DNA of 64,000 nucleotides from NCBI GenBank assembly GCA_000320605.2, contig KB445801.1, positions 627,371 through 691,370 on the forward strand, written 5' to 3'. Shown in pieces: positions 1 to 10,480 of the stretch. Every line of letters begins with the position of its first letter. The stretch's first letter is position 1. The DNA comes from Gelatoporia subvermispora B. Its lineage: Eukaryota > Basidiomycota > Agaricomycetes > Polyporales > Gelatoporiaceae. The notes beneath the pieces are model-generated. The model saw only the letters and a list, made by a program, of their open reading frames with translations. It was not told where the DNA came from and ran no database searches. A program made the position numbers and the translations under genes.

Positions 1-256
1 TTTCAAGCTTATTTCGGCTCAAAATCTCCCTCCGCTTGTCCGGCAATTATGTCTTTTAGCAGATTGGTTTGTATCGATTTTCCAGCACACGCAAAAGGAC
101 ACTATCCAGGAGGAGATGATCACGAACTGGCGTTCTCGACTCCAACACATCAAAAGGTTCCGCGCCCAGATGGGGCAGCCCGAGATGCCGCCCGAGCCTA
201 CAGAGGAGGGTGTCACAGGACAGCAATATCACCGAGATTTCACTACAGCATATTAG
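1..256 (+). CDS. 3' end of an unidentified gene (partial)
   Basis: A terminal exon can be read from base 86, after the acceptor TCCAG, to the TAG at 254-256. It encodes 56 residues rich in charged and Gln residues, starting HTQKDTIQEEM and ending RDFTTAY. Bases 1-37 upstream are also open (reading FKLISAQNLPPL) and could be the preceding exon, with a donor near base 38, so I regard this as the tail of a longer gene that begins outside the window. The product cannot be identified from this fragment; it has no catalytic motif and looks helical. It converges tail-to-tail with the GEN1 gene about 160 bases further on. An artefactual ORF is the alternative. Confidence 0.4.
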   Translation, partial: FKLISAQNLPPLVRQLCLLADWFVSIFQHTQKDTIQEEMITNWRSRLQHIKRFRAQMGQPEMPPEPTEEGVTGQQYHRDFTTAY

Positions 257-419
257 GATTGTACACTAAAGTTCCGAACAGACATGCCTCCACGTTATAT
301 CTGCTAATCTTCCCGTCTGTCCCCTCTCCACCGTTGTAGCCACCAGCATACCACCATGTCATCCAAACACCTTTTATATGCAAGAGTACTGTACGCCTAG
401 GCATACTGGAATGCTGAGA

Positions 420-3400
420 TCAAGTTAAATCGATTACATCGTTTGGGTTGTAATTTAGGACTTGTCGTCGGGTGCCTGCGCTCTTTGCTGCAGCCGGCCG
501 TGCTGGGGGTTTCGTTCTTGCTTTCGCGAGTTGCAGTGGCGCCGGCTTGGCCGATGGTGGCGCGTCGGGCTCAGAGTCGCTTGATATCGAGATGATAGAG
601 ATGTCTGCCTTCTTCGGCGCGGCCGTTCGTTTGACTTGAGGTTTGAGCATGCCAGGGCGAGCTCGCATGGGCGAAGGCGAGACAGCGCGGTGAGTGTCGA
701 GCTCTCTTGCTGGTGTGGCTGTTCGTGGTGACCGTGGTGAAGCATACTTCGACTTTCGTGGCGACTTCTGGAGCGGGACTTCATTGCTGTGATCCGAGTC
801 AGATATACGTTGTCGTCTTCGTGCGGGAGGTGATTTCGACTTCTTGCGCGGAGGCGTTATCGTACCGAACGGATCATCTTGGTCAGTATTCAGGCTATCC
901 GATGTCTTAGTGTCAAATAATAGCGGGAATGGTCGTGGTTCGTAGCAGGCAGCCGATACCACAGGGGCTGCGCGTTCTGGGATGTCGAGAGTGTCAAAGA
1001 AGTCCGCTTCCAATGCAGAAAGAATCGCCGAAGAAGTTCGGTTGAGAGGTGCCGATGGTTTAGATAGTGAGCAGGATGTGGGACCGGAGCTAGCTTTCTT
1101 AGATAGCGTATGCAAGAAGCGTTCATCTAAATCACTGTCCGAGTTTAAATATTCAGAAATCTTGCCCCTGGATCCAGAAACAGCTGCAGCGCGAGCCGTG
1201 TCCGCAAACAGAGCTGAGACCTCCGCAGCACGGGATGCGGCCTTGCCCTTGCCCTTATCCTGCGTGGTGCCGGGCTTTACATGTACAAACGAGTCTGTTA
1301 GGATTTTGGACTTCGCTGGTTCGCCGCTCTTCTTTGGTCGGGGAGCCTTCGGCGACTTCGGTACGGTTGCCTTTGCTGCGCGGACATTCACCGGCTTCGA
1401 CTGTCTTGCTGGAGACACAGTCTCGCTGGTCTTTGCCTTTCGTGTTCCCGTGGTCTTCTTCTTGACAGGGGTTGGCGGTTCGGATTCTGACGACTCCTCT
1501 TCCTCCTCAGCGAGCAGCGAAACAGCTGTAGGTTTTGTCGCCTTCTTCTTAGGCGTCGTGCGAGGCTTCCTTGGGATCTTCTCCCCCGCTGCAGCCGCCC
1601 TCGCGCGCTCCTCCTTCGCAGCCTTCTTCGCGTCCTTCATCGCCTGCACTGCCTCGAACTCTTCCACAAGCTCGGGTTCCACCATCCGCACCATGCACGC
1701 GGGCAGCCATATACGGAGATGGCTCATAGGGTCCGGCGGGGGCTTCTTCTTGCCCTTGCCCTTGCCCTTGCCCTTCTGCCCAGGTCCATCGTCCTCGTCG
1801 TCATATTCATCCATGGAGTCGCTCAGGTCCGCGGGAAGCTCCCTGCGCAGGCCGCGCACGCCCGCCTCGCAGATGCGCACGAGCTGCGCGGGCGCGATCT
1901 CGAGGCGGTACTCAAGCACGCCGTCGGTCGACGCGTGTACCCGAGAGGAGTGGATCTTGACGATCAGCGGTTCTTCCTCTTCGTCGCCGTCTGAATCCGA
2001 CTCCACTGAAAGTGAGCGCGCGCGGGGTGTGCCCAGCATGAGTTCGGAGAAGTGCTTCGCGATCATCTTTGACGGGGTACCTACTGCCACCGGCTGGTCT
2101 CGAGGGTTCTTCCGTGGCGTAGTGGGAAGGCGTGCTGTTTGCATGGCAGCCCTCTTGTCTGCAAGTAAGACGGATCGCCGTAAAATGCGCAGAACTGCGG
2201 ATGGCCAAAGGACGGTCCGGAATCGCTTGATGATAATAGGCTTCACACCCCACTCGAAGTACATCTCACACAGACCCGCAACGCGACCAAGGTCGGGCTC
2301 CTTCACCCAATCGATGTCAAAATCCTTCAGGGTCTTCCCCCTGCTCTCGGACGTGATAGGGTTTGTGTACGACAGTAGGACATCAATGTTGGGGAAATCT
2401 TCTGGGATTTTCTTGGCTAATGAGGGCATCTTGCGACCAAGGTGACCTTTTGAGTTTGTCTTGAGCTCCTGTCGGATCTCTTCCCGCCATCCCTCGAGGA
2501 ATTCTGACAGTAGCTCGCGCGGCAGAGCGTGTACTGCCTCGAGCAAGCTATCCCCAAACCCGCATTTGGCCAGTGCATGCGCGGTCGTTGCGCCGCAGCC
2601 CATGAGACCGGCCTGGTGATAGTCTCCTCCACAGAGTATACCAAAAAGGATCATGCCGCCCTGCGTGAGCCTCACATTTTCGTGCTTGGCGAGTGTTGAA
2701 GACTTGTATATTGCAACGTGGTTGCCGTCATCCCTACCCGCCGCATTTTTGAGAGAATGACCACGGTTCCCGGATAATGTGACACTAGGGCTGATAGAGG
2801 TTTCCCGCTGAGAGGAAGTGCTTAGCAATGCTCATGAGAACTTACTTGCGCACAACCACAGCTGCACCGAAGAGGAACGTGTCAACATCATCGGAGAGGA
2901 CTGCGTCGATGACGCCAATCCGATTCAGGTATGCGAGCTCTGCCTCGGCTTCTCCAGGTGCCTGCGTGTACGACATACGTAAACTGTTTCACTTGAAGGA
3001 TAAAGGGACCGACTTTTCGCCACTCGAAGCCAAAGGCATGGATGATCTCTTGCATGCCCTGCTCCATCCAGTTATTCTTGCCGCTGACCCGCTTTCCGCG
3101 CTTGAATTCCGGACGTTTCGGACCATCGAACACGAATAAAGGCAGAAAGGGCATGCTCATGAGGCGTGTGCACCGGAAGAAGAGTGTCCTCAGTTCCGGA
3201 TTCTCGCCCTCTCTGCCATATGTTGCGTGAAAGAACCATATGCTCGCATCAATGCCGACTCGGAAGCCCCTGGCGCCGGCTGGGTTGGCTTCAAAACCAT
3301 CAACGACTGCCAGATGGGTCAATGAACGGGTTTCCCCAGCAGGTCGAAGGACCTGTGATTAATGTCAGTCATGGTGGACGTTAGCTTGATGTGCCACATG

Positions 3401-3431
3401 TACGTACTTCCCAAAGTCCCGGAACACCCAT
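420..3431 (-). CDS. GEN1: GEN1/Yen1-type Holliday junction resolvase (XPG/FEN1 family)
   Basis: This is a structure-specific nuclease of the Rad2/XPG family that would cut four-way DNA junctions in the nucleus. The model is 949 residues in four exons on the minus strand: 3431-3408, 3352-3014, 2961-2846 and 2790-420, all in phase. The start MGVPGLWE is the invariant N-terminus of GEN1/Yen1. The XPG-N domain occupies about residues 1-120, with the acidic metal ligand in GIDAS (Asp43). XPG-I starts at residue 122 with APGEAEAELA (Glu125, Glu127) and SDDVD (Asp145-148). The H3TH region follows, with ILCGGDYHQAGL. The long basic and acidic tail has Lys/Pro/Ser-rich low complexity and ends NDVIDLT, a possible SUMO-interacting motif. 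A plus-strand frame open over 982-2445 is its antisense shadow. The family assignment is firm; the junction specificity is inferred from the family. Confidence 0.93.
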
Positions 3432-3961
3432 GCTAGCAAGAAAGAGGAAACCAAGAAAGACCAAGGAGGATTCGCGAACCGAGATGTTCACGACGCGCCG
3501 CCAGTTGTCGCCACCGACGCGTCAAAAGTCACATGCGGGCGCCTCTTAATCTGCTCGCTATCGTTTCTGGAGCAACTGGAGGGCATCTGTCGTTGCACAG
3601 AGCATCTCACCGACAATTGCACGAAGGGATGGTCCTTAAATTCTACATCGGATCCAGTTCTTGCTGAAGTAGTCGAGAGCGATATAATTTTGTTGCTCTC
3701 ACAAATTGGAGCGAAGCTTTCGTGGCAAAGTCGATCCGTATTCGAACCGAACCAAGGTAGAAGACGAACCGGATTGCGGAGAGGAGGCAAGGCCGAGCGG
3801 ACGTCAGACTGCAGGCTTAGGCTGAAACCTGACGGTGTACAACTCCCCCTGGCAGCGGACGGGACCAATCCTGTACAGTTACTCTTCACGACACCGCACG
3901 AATTTTTCTTATAAATACCCTTCTCACTCCTTGGGCGTGGCTGTTTCCCTCATACCCCATC
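3432..3961. promoter_or_regulatory. Divergent promoter between GEN1 and the LISK-type kinase
   Basis: These 530 bases separate two head-to-head start codons. On the plus strand a TATAAATA box at 3910-3917 lies about 45 bases before the kinase ATG, so that gene's 5' leader must be short. CT-rich tracts follow the box. I see no matching TATA box facing GEN1. No convincing coding sequence was found here. Confidence 0.5.
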
Positions 3962-6007
3962 ATGCACTCCTCCGATGGGATGCCCTTCGATGTCATACCC
4001 TTCGAGGCGAGTCTCATCCTCTTAGATGCGTCTCGCTCATCCCAACAGATCCGATGCAGGATATCAAGGGTGATTGGAAAAAGCTAGGAGCTGGCTCCTT
4101 TGGAAACGTTTACAAAGGTGCGGGCCACCATCCGGGCCACTCGAGGATCGTACTGACATCCCATCGCAGGTAATTATCTCGGCGTCGATGTAGCGATCAA
4201 GGAGGTCCTTCCTTCCAGCGATTACGACGTTGCCAAATACTTCGAGCGCGAGTGGAGGTTGATGAAGTACGTCTACTGTATCTGGTGCTCGGGCTCTTCT
4301 CACTGGCTCGCAGGGAGGCCCGTCACCCCAATGTCGTGCTCTATCTCGGTCTTTCGCGCGCACCAGACGGCCGCATATTCATCGTATCTGAGTTCATCGA
4401 ATGCGGCAATCTACGGATGTATATCCACGACAAGGGCAAACCGTTCCCCTGGCGCCTCCGACTCTCATTTGCCACTGACATTGCTCGCGCGCTTGCCTAC
4501 TTGCACGCCCGGAAATGTATCCACCGCGATCTGAAGGGCGAGAACCTGCTTGTCACAGCCAACGGCCGTCTCAAGATCACCGACTTTGGCTTCGCACGCA
4601 TCGCGGCGCGGAATGAGGAAGAGAGCAAACGGCTGACATTCTGCGGCACGGACTCGTACATGTCTCCCGAGATCCTGCTCGGCAACGAATTTGACCTGCC
4701 CACGGATATCTTCTCACTCGGTGTCATCTTCTGTGAGATCGCTTCACGCAAACTCGCCGATGACGAGACGTTCAAGCGTAATCCACCTTTGTTCAATGTC
4801 GACACTGACGAAGTGCGGAATTTGGCGAGCCGCGACTGTCCCCCGGCGTTCATCCAGCTCTGTCTCGACTGTCTGTCGCAGAACCCATACGACCGCCCCA
4901 ATACGCGCGTCATCTTGGATCGTCTACGCGAAATAGAGGCCGAAGTTCACGCGCGCCCCGAGCAAGACGATATGCACGTGGGTACCGTCAAGTTTCTTAC
5001 AGGAGTGCGCAGGCCCGGCGCAGCACCGAGGATACCCAGCTTCGGCATGGGTGTGGGCAAGGAGATTAAGAGTAAGGCCGAGAAGGCGGATGCTGTCTCA
5101 AGTGACGAGGACAGTGAGGAAGAACTGATGCAAGCCGTGAACGGACTGAGCGGTCTTGATCTGAACAACGCCTGGAGTGATGTGCCGACGAACGGTAAGT
5201 TGGTCTTCAATTCATATCCTCCACTCTCTTATCAGGATGTGCAGGTCATGACAGTGCCCAACCACTCATTGAGAACATATCGAGCGTCCACTCTGGGCGC
5301 TCCGAATATAGCACTACCGTCATCCGCAGCCACTCCGCACAGTATTCCGACTCTGCTCCCCCGTCTCTGTCCTCCATCCTGACCATCCGTCCCGCGCCCA
5401 ATCCGAACGGCTCCGACGACCTAACCGGGCACCCTCCGGCCATCGGCGCGCACGGGCCCACGCCGACGGATTCCATGATCAGCATTGAGTCGTACTATAC
5501 TGCGTCATCTTCCGGCTCAGAGCTCGCGCCGTCCATCGCCGCTGCCACCGAGGGCGGGTCCACGATCCGCGGCTCATCCGGCTCGTCGCTCCCGATGGTC
5601 CACCGCTTCACGCTCCTCAAGCCCGGCGCGAAGCGCGTTCCGGCGAACGACAGTCGCAGCAGGAGCGCGAGCCCCGGGCCGGCGTCGGACGCCCACCGCA
5701 GCCCGCTCGATTTCTTCTTCTCCAGCGCGCTGCTCGGCGCGAAGTGCGACGTCTGCACGAAGCGGCTCGGATGGAAGCCGGTGTTCGAGTGTGATGACTG
5801 TGGCTTGCGGTATGTCTCCTTTACCCTGATTTGTTTTCCTGCGCTGATGTAGCGGCTATCAGCGCCCATGTGAAGTGTGGTGATGTGGCCCCGATGGATT
5901 GCGGCACGCGCTCGCCCAAACCTGGCTTCCACCAATCTGGTTCCCCGACCCCTGGTTCCCCGGTTTCGAAGGTCAAGCCGCTTGGGAAGGCAGCGGGGTC
6001 CCGGTAG
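3962..6007 (+). CDS. TKL/LISK-type protein kinase with C-terminal C1 zinc finger
   Basis: This is a predicted cytoplasmic Ser/Thr (dual-specificity) kinase of 596 residues. Exons are 3962-4006, 4060-4117, 4170-4266, 4314-5194, 5245-5809 and 5863-6007. The kinase domain covers about residues 16-290: glycine loop GAGSFG (25-30), VAIK with Lys45, HRDLKGEN with Asp139, DFG at 157-159, and SPE in place of APE. A low-complexity Ser/Pro linker follows. A C1-type zinc finger ends the protein, from His480 through CDVC, CDDC, H and C to Cys562. The stretch between the first His and the first Cys is about 47 residues, against 12 in a standard C1. LIM-kinase-like domains with a downstream C1 are typical of a basidiomycete kinase group. 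The first intron appears to use a GC donor (GCGAGT at 4007), which is needed to join ...IPFE to DIKGDW. The substrate is unknown. Confidence 0.9.
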
Positions 6008-6354
6008 TGACTTTGCCTCTCACAAACACGTTCTTTCATTTTTTTAGACCTTTCACGACTTTCACGATCTTTACGACCCCTTGCATCTGCATTGAGTCTC
6101 GCATTGTGTTTCAGCTCCTGTCTTCCTGCCACATTAATCGCACACTCGCACTTGTCACGGACACACCCTTGTTCAACTCTCGGCGGACAGCAACATAGCA
6201 TGTATTGTTACCCTGATCCCCGTAATTCATTTATTGGCATTGTTTGTTCCTATACATCTCTCTAGATCCGCGGCCGCAGGTGTAGACGGCCTCCAGGGCC
6301 GGTCCGGGTATTGCAGCTTCCAGTCGATGGTTGCCAGCACCACCAGAAGCCCAT
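6008..6354. other. Intergenic interval, convergent 3' ends
   Basis: These 347 bases lie between two converging genes. The plus-strand side is T- and C-rich (TTTTTTAGACC near 6045), suiting a 3' UTR. I see no coding exon, RNA gene or repeat. Confidence 0.5.
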
Positions 6355-9300
6355 TCACTCAAAGTCCTCCGCGTGCAGCTGCACGTAATTCATATACCCG
6401 TACGTCCTGAAGACCGACATCAACCCGATTGGAACCAACAGTAATAGAAGGTGACCGACCATTGCAGCCCGGCGAAGCATCTCGCCTTGAGCTCCGGTGG
6501 CGGCGCGCCTTTTGCCAGTGGCGTATAGCAGGGTGTCTCGGACCAGTACGGCTCGTGATCCTTGTCCATCGCTGTGAAGAGATAGAACACGCTTGGGTTC
6601 AGGTCCTGCCCGGGGAATGGGTGCATGCCCATGTGCTGGTTGTGCCCAAAGCGGTTGTGTCCAAACTGACCATGCCCGAAGGCGTTGCCGCCGAAGCCGG
6701 CGTTGTGCTGGTGCCCGAAGTGCTGGAATCCTGGGCTGGTGAAGGCGCCGCCGTGGTGAGTTGGAGCCTGGGAGATGAAATGTATCCGCCTCAAGTCCTT
6801 CACGAAGAAGCGCAGGTCCACGCCGACCCTGGTCACTGAAATGAACCGTCACGCGCCGATTCCCTGGTGGAATCTGGGATCACTGGAGAGAGAGCGCACC
6901 TAGGATCAGCTCTTCTGCCGCAATGCCATGCTTGTTGGCAAGCTCCTTTCCGTGATCAAGGAGATATCGCCACGCAGCATCTGTGGACGACACAAAGGCG
7001 TCGTGCATGATCTGCACATTATGCTCGCTCTCCGGAGGGACTACAATGGTCCAGCTGCATACGTCGGAGTCAGATGGAATAGCAATAGAGTAGACCACAC
7101 GGGCGAACCCTTGAACATCGCCAGGTAGACAGAAGGGTTGTAGGTCCTGCCGATTACCGAAACCTCCCCATTGGCGCCGGATGCCTTCCGCCGCATGGCT
7201 GATGTCGAAAGTAGTCAGGCCGTCTCGAATGACATTGCACAATACCGTGAACGACTCGAAACCCTCGCCCGCCGGAATGTATCCGAGGTCACCAACAGCA
7301 TACTTATATGCAGGGACCGTGCTCTGCCTCCAGGTCTGGTGAACATCGGATTTCAATGCGGCCGTTCTCAGCTGTCGGAGCGAAATTGGCAAGTGCTCGT
7401 CGGCGTCGTCTTGTAGGATTGCTTGCAGGCGAGAGAGCACGGCTTCCGTATTTAATGAGCTCGATAGCAGCGCATTCGCAAGCACGGCAAGATGATTCAT
7501 CTTCTTTTGCACCTCTATACTCACTGGGCACAGGTCGCATTACGTGGCCGTACAGGGCATAGTTGGCATATGAGTCGCTTACCGTTCGTCTCGCGTATGT
7601 CATACGGCTGCTGTGCAAGACCTCGGTTCGGCAAAATCTTTGCAATAATAACATGAATATTACAAAGCTCCTCGTCAATACAGGAGGTCGCACCTTGAGG
7701 TATATGCTACGTATGGAATGCGCCAAACCGAAATTGCGATACGACACCATTCTGTCCACCTCTGGAGGGGGCAGGCCCATGACGAGTGTTTGCTCGGCAT
7801 CAATCCTGAAGCTGGCATTCTGGTGACATGCGTGAGAATGAACGTGGCTATTCCTCCTCTGACTCTGACTCTCCGTCATCGTCAGTGTCACCGACCTCAA
7901 CGTAGTCTTGGATCTTAGAGTCCGAAAGATTCATCTGCCGTTGCAGATATAAGGCGGCATCCTATTGCAGAGTAAGTCCATTTCGCGAATGTCGGAAAAT
8001 GCTTCCTCTACGTACCATGGTGTCTCGGTACTGTATCGCGTTAATGTCTGTAAGTAACGACCAGCGCTTCAACCAAGATTACTTACAAAACGCATCAAAG
8101 TCTCCGCGCAGAAAGCGAGACTGGACTTCTCGACTGCGTCCAAAATCAGTGCTTGAGGAAGTCGGGTTTGAACTGCAGGGCGGTCAGCAAGTGTATCAAC
8201 TCATAATCATGGGATACTATACCATTCGCCAGAAGGATGAATGGAGTCGGAGTCTCTTGGTAGGAGTAACCGACCATTTGGGGCAGATTTGGGTGACTGC
8301 ATGCCGAACGTGAGTCGCAGAGAGGGCTCAGATAATATCCATACATACAAGACATTTTGCAATATCTTTACATCCCTGAGCCATTTCTGAGGTATAATTT
8401 CAGTACAAAGATCGATAAAAGCTCAAGAGTGCTGACTTTGACTGCCTCCTCACGGCGACCTTCGTAGCGCTTCACCAACGATTTCTGTCCATTCGCCTGG
8501 GCTATCGTGGCTCCTGCCCACCAGCCTTGCTTGATTTTGGATTTCCCTTTGAGAACAACTTCGGATTGGTGGTATCTGCGGAACTACGTATATGTGAAAT
8601 CAGGGTGCTTCAAAGCATGATCGAGAATGCAGACTTACCCCGTTATTCTCTAGGATAGCAAAATCGTCTTCCGTGGGTGAATCGATCATCGCGGCGGGAA
8701 CTGCATTTAGTATGGACACCGAGATAGGTGTAGAGACGGTAGGGGATGTTGCCGCAGTAGACTGCGACGTGAGACTGTCCAAGGTTTCAACAGATGATTT
8801 TGTTGATGAAGTCGACAACGATGCACTGTCCGAGGACCCTCGTCCTACAACGATGAAGTCTTCTGACCGTGTTCGAAGCGTTGGTATTGGATTGATCATC
8901 TCAAATGAAGCACCATCCTGCAGTCGAGAAAGGTTTAGACAACGAGTGGGTAGATGGTCGAGGGACGTACAGAATTTTGTCTTGACACAGGTGACTGAAC
9001 AAACTCGACTGCATCTGTGATGGGTATATCGTCAGCTGCAGTGGTCGTTTCATACGGTGGTGCTGGTGTATTGTCGTTGGTTGCCTGAGTGGACGTGTCG
9101 TTTGGCCCATCCAGTGCTAGCATGGGTTTTCTTTGAGTCCTCGGCCGATCACCGACAGAGTAGTGAATATTGATTAGGGTTGCGATCTTGCCCAAAGGTA
9201 TCGTGAGTATCAATGTGCTTCCAATTATGCACTATACATACTTGAAACGATCGAGCTGCATCATCGAGCTCTAAGTTAAAGTGGGCTAGTGCTTCCTCAA

Positions 9301-9797
9301 TCGAGGTCCTCCGAGCGAAACGGGTGCGCCATTTGTTATCTGCCTCATTCTGCATGTATTCATTGATCGATTCCAAGATTCTGCATCACTCATGAGCCCA
9401 ACCGGGTGTACTTCAGTGGAAGGTGAAGACAGACAAACCTCTCAAACTTCTTCAGGGCCCTAAGCAACGACTCCGGTGCGTCTTGCCACCGTCCCTCCAT
9501 ATGCTCCCTGACATCCGTCAGAAGTGAAAGACATCGACAAGCGAGTCGGTAGCAGTCGTTTCGATTCGTGTGCAGAGACTGTGGCAGGATCAGCCCCATG
9601 CTACAGCCTACGAGAAGCTGCTGCATGCGTGGACTTACATGAATGGTCTCAAATATACGCAACAATAACGCTGCTGCAGCACTTGCGGGAGGAAATTGTA
9701 ATATGTCAGCTAGTTCCTTTGTCACCGACGTGGTAGTGATCGCCACATCAAGAATAGCCGCTGCAGTCACTCTAGAGCGGATGTATCTGAGAGGCAT
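6355..9797 (-). CDS. MLKL-like N-terminal helical domain fused to a pseudokinase-like domain
   Basis: The model is 863 residues in 16 exons, all closing in phase: 9797-9639, 9578-9439, 9380-9242, 9186-8971, 8917-8639, 8583-8437, 8386-8349, 8296-8223, 8172-8087, 8030-8016, 7961-7896, 7819-7694, 7637-7583, 7523-6900, 6835-6460 and 6406-6355. Residues 1-160 form amphipathic helices resembling the MLKL N-terminal four-helix bundle found in many agaricomycete proteins. A Ser/Thr-rich linker follows to residue 311. From 312 a kinase-like N-lobe can be read (Lys349 in SLVKRY, then KWLRDVKILQNVFHPNLPQM). Where a catalytic loop should be, the sequence reads SDSKIQDYVENASFRIDAEQ, with no HRD and no DFG. 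The remainder is a family-specific C-terminal region with a His/Gly-rich stretch (FGHNRFGHNQH). By analogy with animal MLKL it could be a membrane-acting cell-death or signalling protein; that is inference only. Weakest points are the 15-nt exon (8030-8016) and the last intron. Confidence 0.75.
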
Positions 9798-10480
9798 AAT
9801 GGGCACAAAGGCGAATCGCGGGATCAAGACTGCTAGGACTCGGTATTTGCATGATCGACGACGCGTTGCGGCCGGGGCAATTCCACGGCTGTCGCGGTAT
9901 CCATCTGTCAAATTGTCGAATTAGCAGCTTGTACCAAAATTAAAGTGCCAATCATTAATCAACGGTCTTACTCTTGTTACGCTTAGCGACAGCAATAGGA
10001 TATAGAGAGAGGCAACATGTTTCACGCGCGCCCAGATACACGAGCCCGTATGTTGATTTGCAGAAAGCTTATCTGCAACACGTTCAGGCGTGGGATGGAA
10101 TGCAAAATTCTTCATGTCACCGTCCAAAGCGTCTCATTCAACTGTCCATGTCAGGTACCCGAACACGTCACCTGAAATATTCGCATCTGTTGATGCTAAT
10201 TCACGTGATCGTGTCTTCCCCCGGTTTGCGAATCCCTAGTTGTCTCCTGGCAGAGACTCCACAAGGCTTCACTTATCACTAGGGCAGTCTTCAGAGCGCG
10301 TTTGAGTCATCTCTACACCATACTAATACACTGTAATACATTGTTCTGGCATCTTTTGGAGAACTAATTGCTACAATACCGCTTCCGGGCTTCGTTTTGG
10401 ACCATCCATGGTGAAGATACTAATACACACCACAATCTCAAGCAGACGGGACGACGCACGATTTTACCTTTTGAGACTGA
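9798..10480. other. Intergenic interval
   Basis: This interval of 683 bases lies upstream of the MLKL-like gene and beyond the 3' end of the GLPLW-family copy. Short open frames exist on both strands, but none has splice sites or motifs that support a gene. I see no RNA gene or repeat. Confidence 0.4.

Noticed and set aside
982..2445. Plus-strand open frame of 487 codons
   Set aside because: It is the antisense of the GEN1 tail; the open frame comes from Ser/Lys-rich codon use on the other strand. No motif.
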